The notes beneath the pieces were generated by a model. That model was not told the origin of the DNA, did no database searches, and saw only the letters and a list, made by a program, of their open reading frames with translations. From NCBI RefSeq assembly GCF_002097715.1, contig NZ_CP020737.1, positions 3,162,001 to 3,226,000 of the forward strand: a stretch of DNA of 64,000 nucleotides. The letters are read 5' to 3'. Of the stretch, positions 63,404 to 64,000 are shown piece after piece. Each line of letters begins with the position of its first letter. The stretch's first letter is position 1. The position numbers and the translations under genes were made by a program. The DNA comes from Burkholderia ubonensis subsp. mesacidophila (GTDB taxonomy: Bacteria; Pseudomonadota; Gammaproteobacteria; Burkholderiales; Burkholderiaceae).

Positions 63404-64000
63404 TCATGCGAGGCCGCCGTTGACCGACAGCACCTGCCCCGTCACGTAGGCCGCCGCATCCGACACGAGATACGCGACCATGCCCGCGACTTCGTCGGGC
63501 CGGCCCGCGCGCTGCGCGGGCACGAGCTGCTTGATGCGTTCGGCGGGAAACGCGTGTTCGGCCATCGGCGACGCGATGATGCCGGGCGCGACCGCGTTCA
63601 CGGTGATGCCGCGCGATGCGAGCTCGAGCGACAGCGACCGGGTCGCGCCGATCAGCCCGGCCTTCGCGGCCGCATAGTTGACCTGCCCGCGGTTGCCGGT
63701 CACGCCCGCGACCGACGCGATGTTGACGATCCGCCCCCAGCGCGTGCGGATCATCGGCAGCAGCAGCGGCTGCGTGACGTTGAAGAAGCCGTTCAGCGAC
63801 ACGTCGATCACGCTGCGCCATTGCTGCCGCGACATGCCGGCCATCGGCGCGTCGGCGTGGATGCCCGCGTTGTTGACGAGGATCTGCACCGGCGCGTCGT
63901 CGACGAGCCGCGCGAGCGCGGCGTCGACCGCGTCGGCGTCGGTCACGTCGAACGCGATCGCATGCGCGGCGCCGCCTGCCGCGACGATCCGCTGCGCGAC
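63404..64000 (-). CDS. FabG-like 3-oxoacyl-ACP reductase, C-terminal part (runs off the right edge)
   Basis: The frame is open to the window edge and its start is outside. The visible ~198 residues are an SDR: QILVNNAGI (cofactor), the Ser in IVNIASVAG, YAAAKAG (Tyr/Lys pair) and the C-terminal VTGQVLSVNGG. It reduces a 3-oxoacyl carrier-protein intermediate in FabG-like fashion. Together with the glycosyltransferase this suggests a secondary lipid or aryl-polyene pathway continuing rightward. Confidence 0.82.
   Translation of the reverse strand, partial: VAQRIVAAGGAAHAIAFDVTDADAVDAALARLVDDAPVQILVNNAGIHADAPMAGMSRQQWRSVIDVSLNGFFNVTQPLLLPMIRTRWGRIVNIASVAGVTGNRGQVNYAAAKAGLIGATRSLSLELASRGITVNAVAPGIIASPMAEHAFPAERIKQLVPAQRAGRPDEVAGMVAYLVSDAAAYVTGQVLSVNGGLA

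Overview
The window looks like a piece of the large chromosome of a Burkholderia, most likely a Burkholderia cepacia complex species. This is inferred from the high GC content with strong GC3 bias, the gene families present and the gene order. Examples are lptD next to amgK-murU, a cyoABCD operon, ubiE/Tim44/ubiJ/ubiB in a row, ilvA-queF, and a lactate operon with its GntR regulator. No rRNA, tRNA, CRISPR array, insertion sequence or integrase was found. Almost all of the window is dense housekeeping and catabolic coding sequence.

Layout. 1-2335: the 5' end of lptD (leftward) and the divergent pair amgK-murU for peptidoglycan sugar recycling. 2349-7430: an Atm1-type ABC exporter, a hotdog thioesterase, a nitrate-reductase-associated protein, fdhD and a fatty acid desaturase. 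7518-11368: the cytochrome bo ubiquinol oxidase operon cyoABCD (leftward). 11759-18827: a beta-oxidation block (TetR regulator, acyl-CoA dehydrogenase, FadN-type fusion enzyme, thiolase, and a separate enoyl-CoA hydratase behind a terminator). 19015-23899: a cardiolipin synthase/phospholipase D protein, nudB, aspS, DUF502 and FmdB proteins. 23995-28800: a TPMT-like methyltransferase and the ubiquinone genes ubiB, ubiJ and ubiE around a Tim44-domain protein. 28853-33763: DUF971, HIT and a 1341-residue FAD/Fe-S dehydrogenase. 34315-36674: ilvA and queF.

36675-39127 is the one clearly accessory stretch. It is visibly richer in A/T and holds a compact leftward operon: a peptidoglycan amidase, an overlapping exported protein that looks like its immunity partner, a tiny ORF, a DUF1493 protein, a frameshifted gene and a small membrane protein. 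39128-43413 is a D-amino-acid module (RidA, N-acyl-D-amino-acid deacylase and an RpiR regulator, divergent from a DSD1-type PLP enzyme). 43588-51708 holds a DJ-1/PfpI protein, a MarR-regulated DHA2 efflux pump, EcsC, an esterase, a CHRD protein, a class II aldolase and a ClsC-type cardiolipin synthase, plus a candidate small RNA ending in an orphan terminator.

51918-57474 is the lactate utilisation locus: an LldR-type GntR regulator divergent from lutA-lutC-lutB-lldP, with LldR-like operators on both sides of the regulator. 57565-61697 has an M48 metalloprotease lipoprotein and a three-gene 2-oxoacid dehydrogenase operon (E1 alpha, E1 beta, E2). 62095-64000 holds a GYD protein, a family 2 glycosyltransferase and the 3' part of a FabG-like reductase, possibly the edge of an aryl-polyene-type cluster.

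Main items for a second look: the amidase/immunity islet; a roughly 43-base hairpin element occurring twice (33867 and 43527) with 39 of 43 matching bases; the orphan terminator near 48946; the frameshift near 37080; the tandem repeats that form the 3' end of nudB; and several clean operator-like palindromes next to regulator genes.
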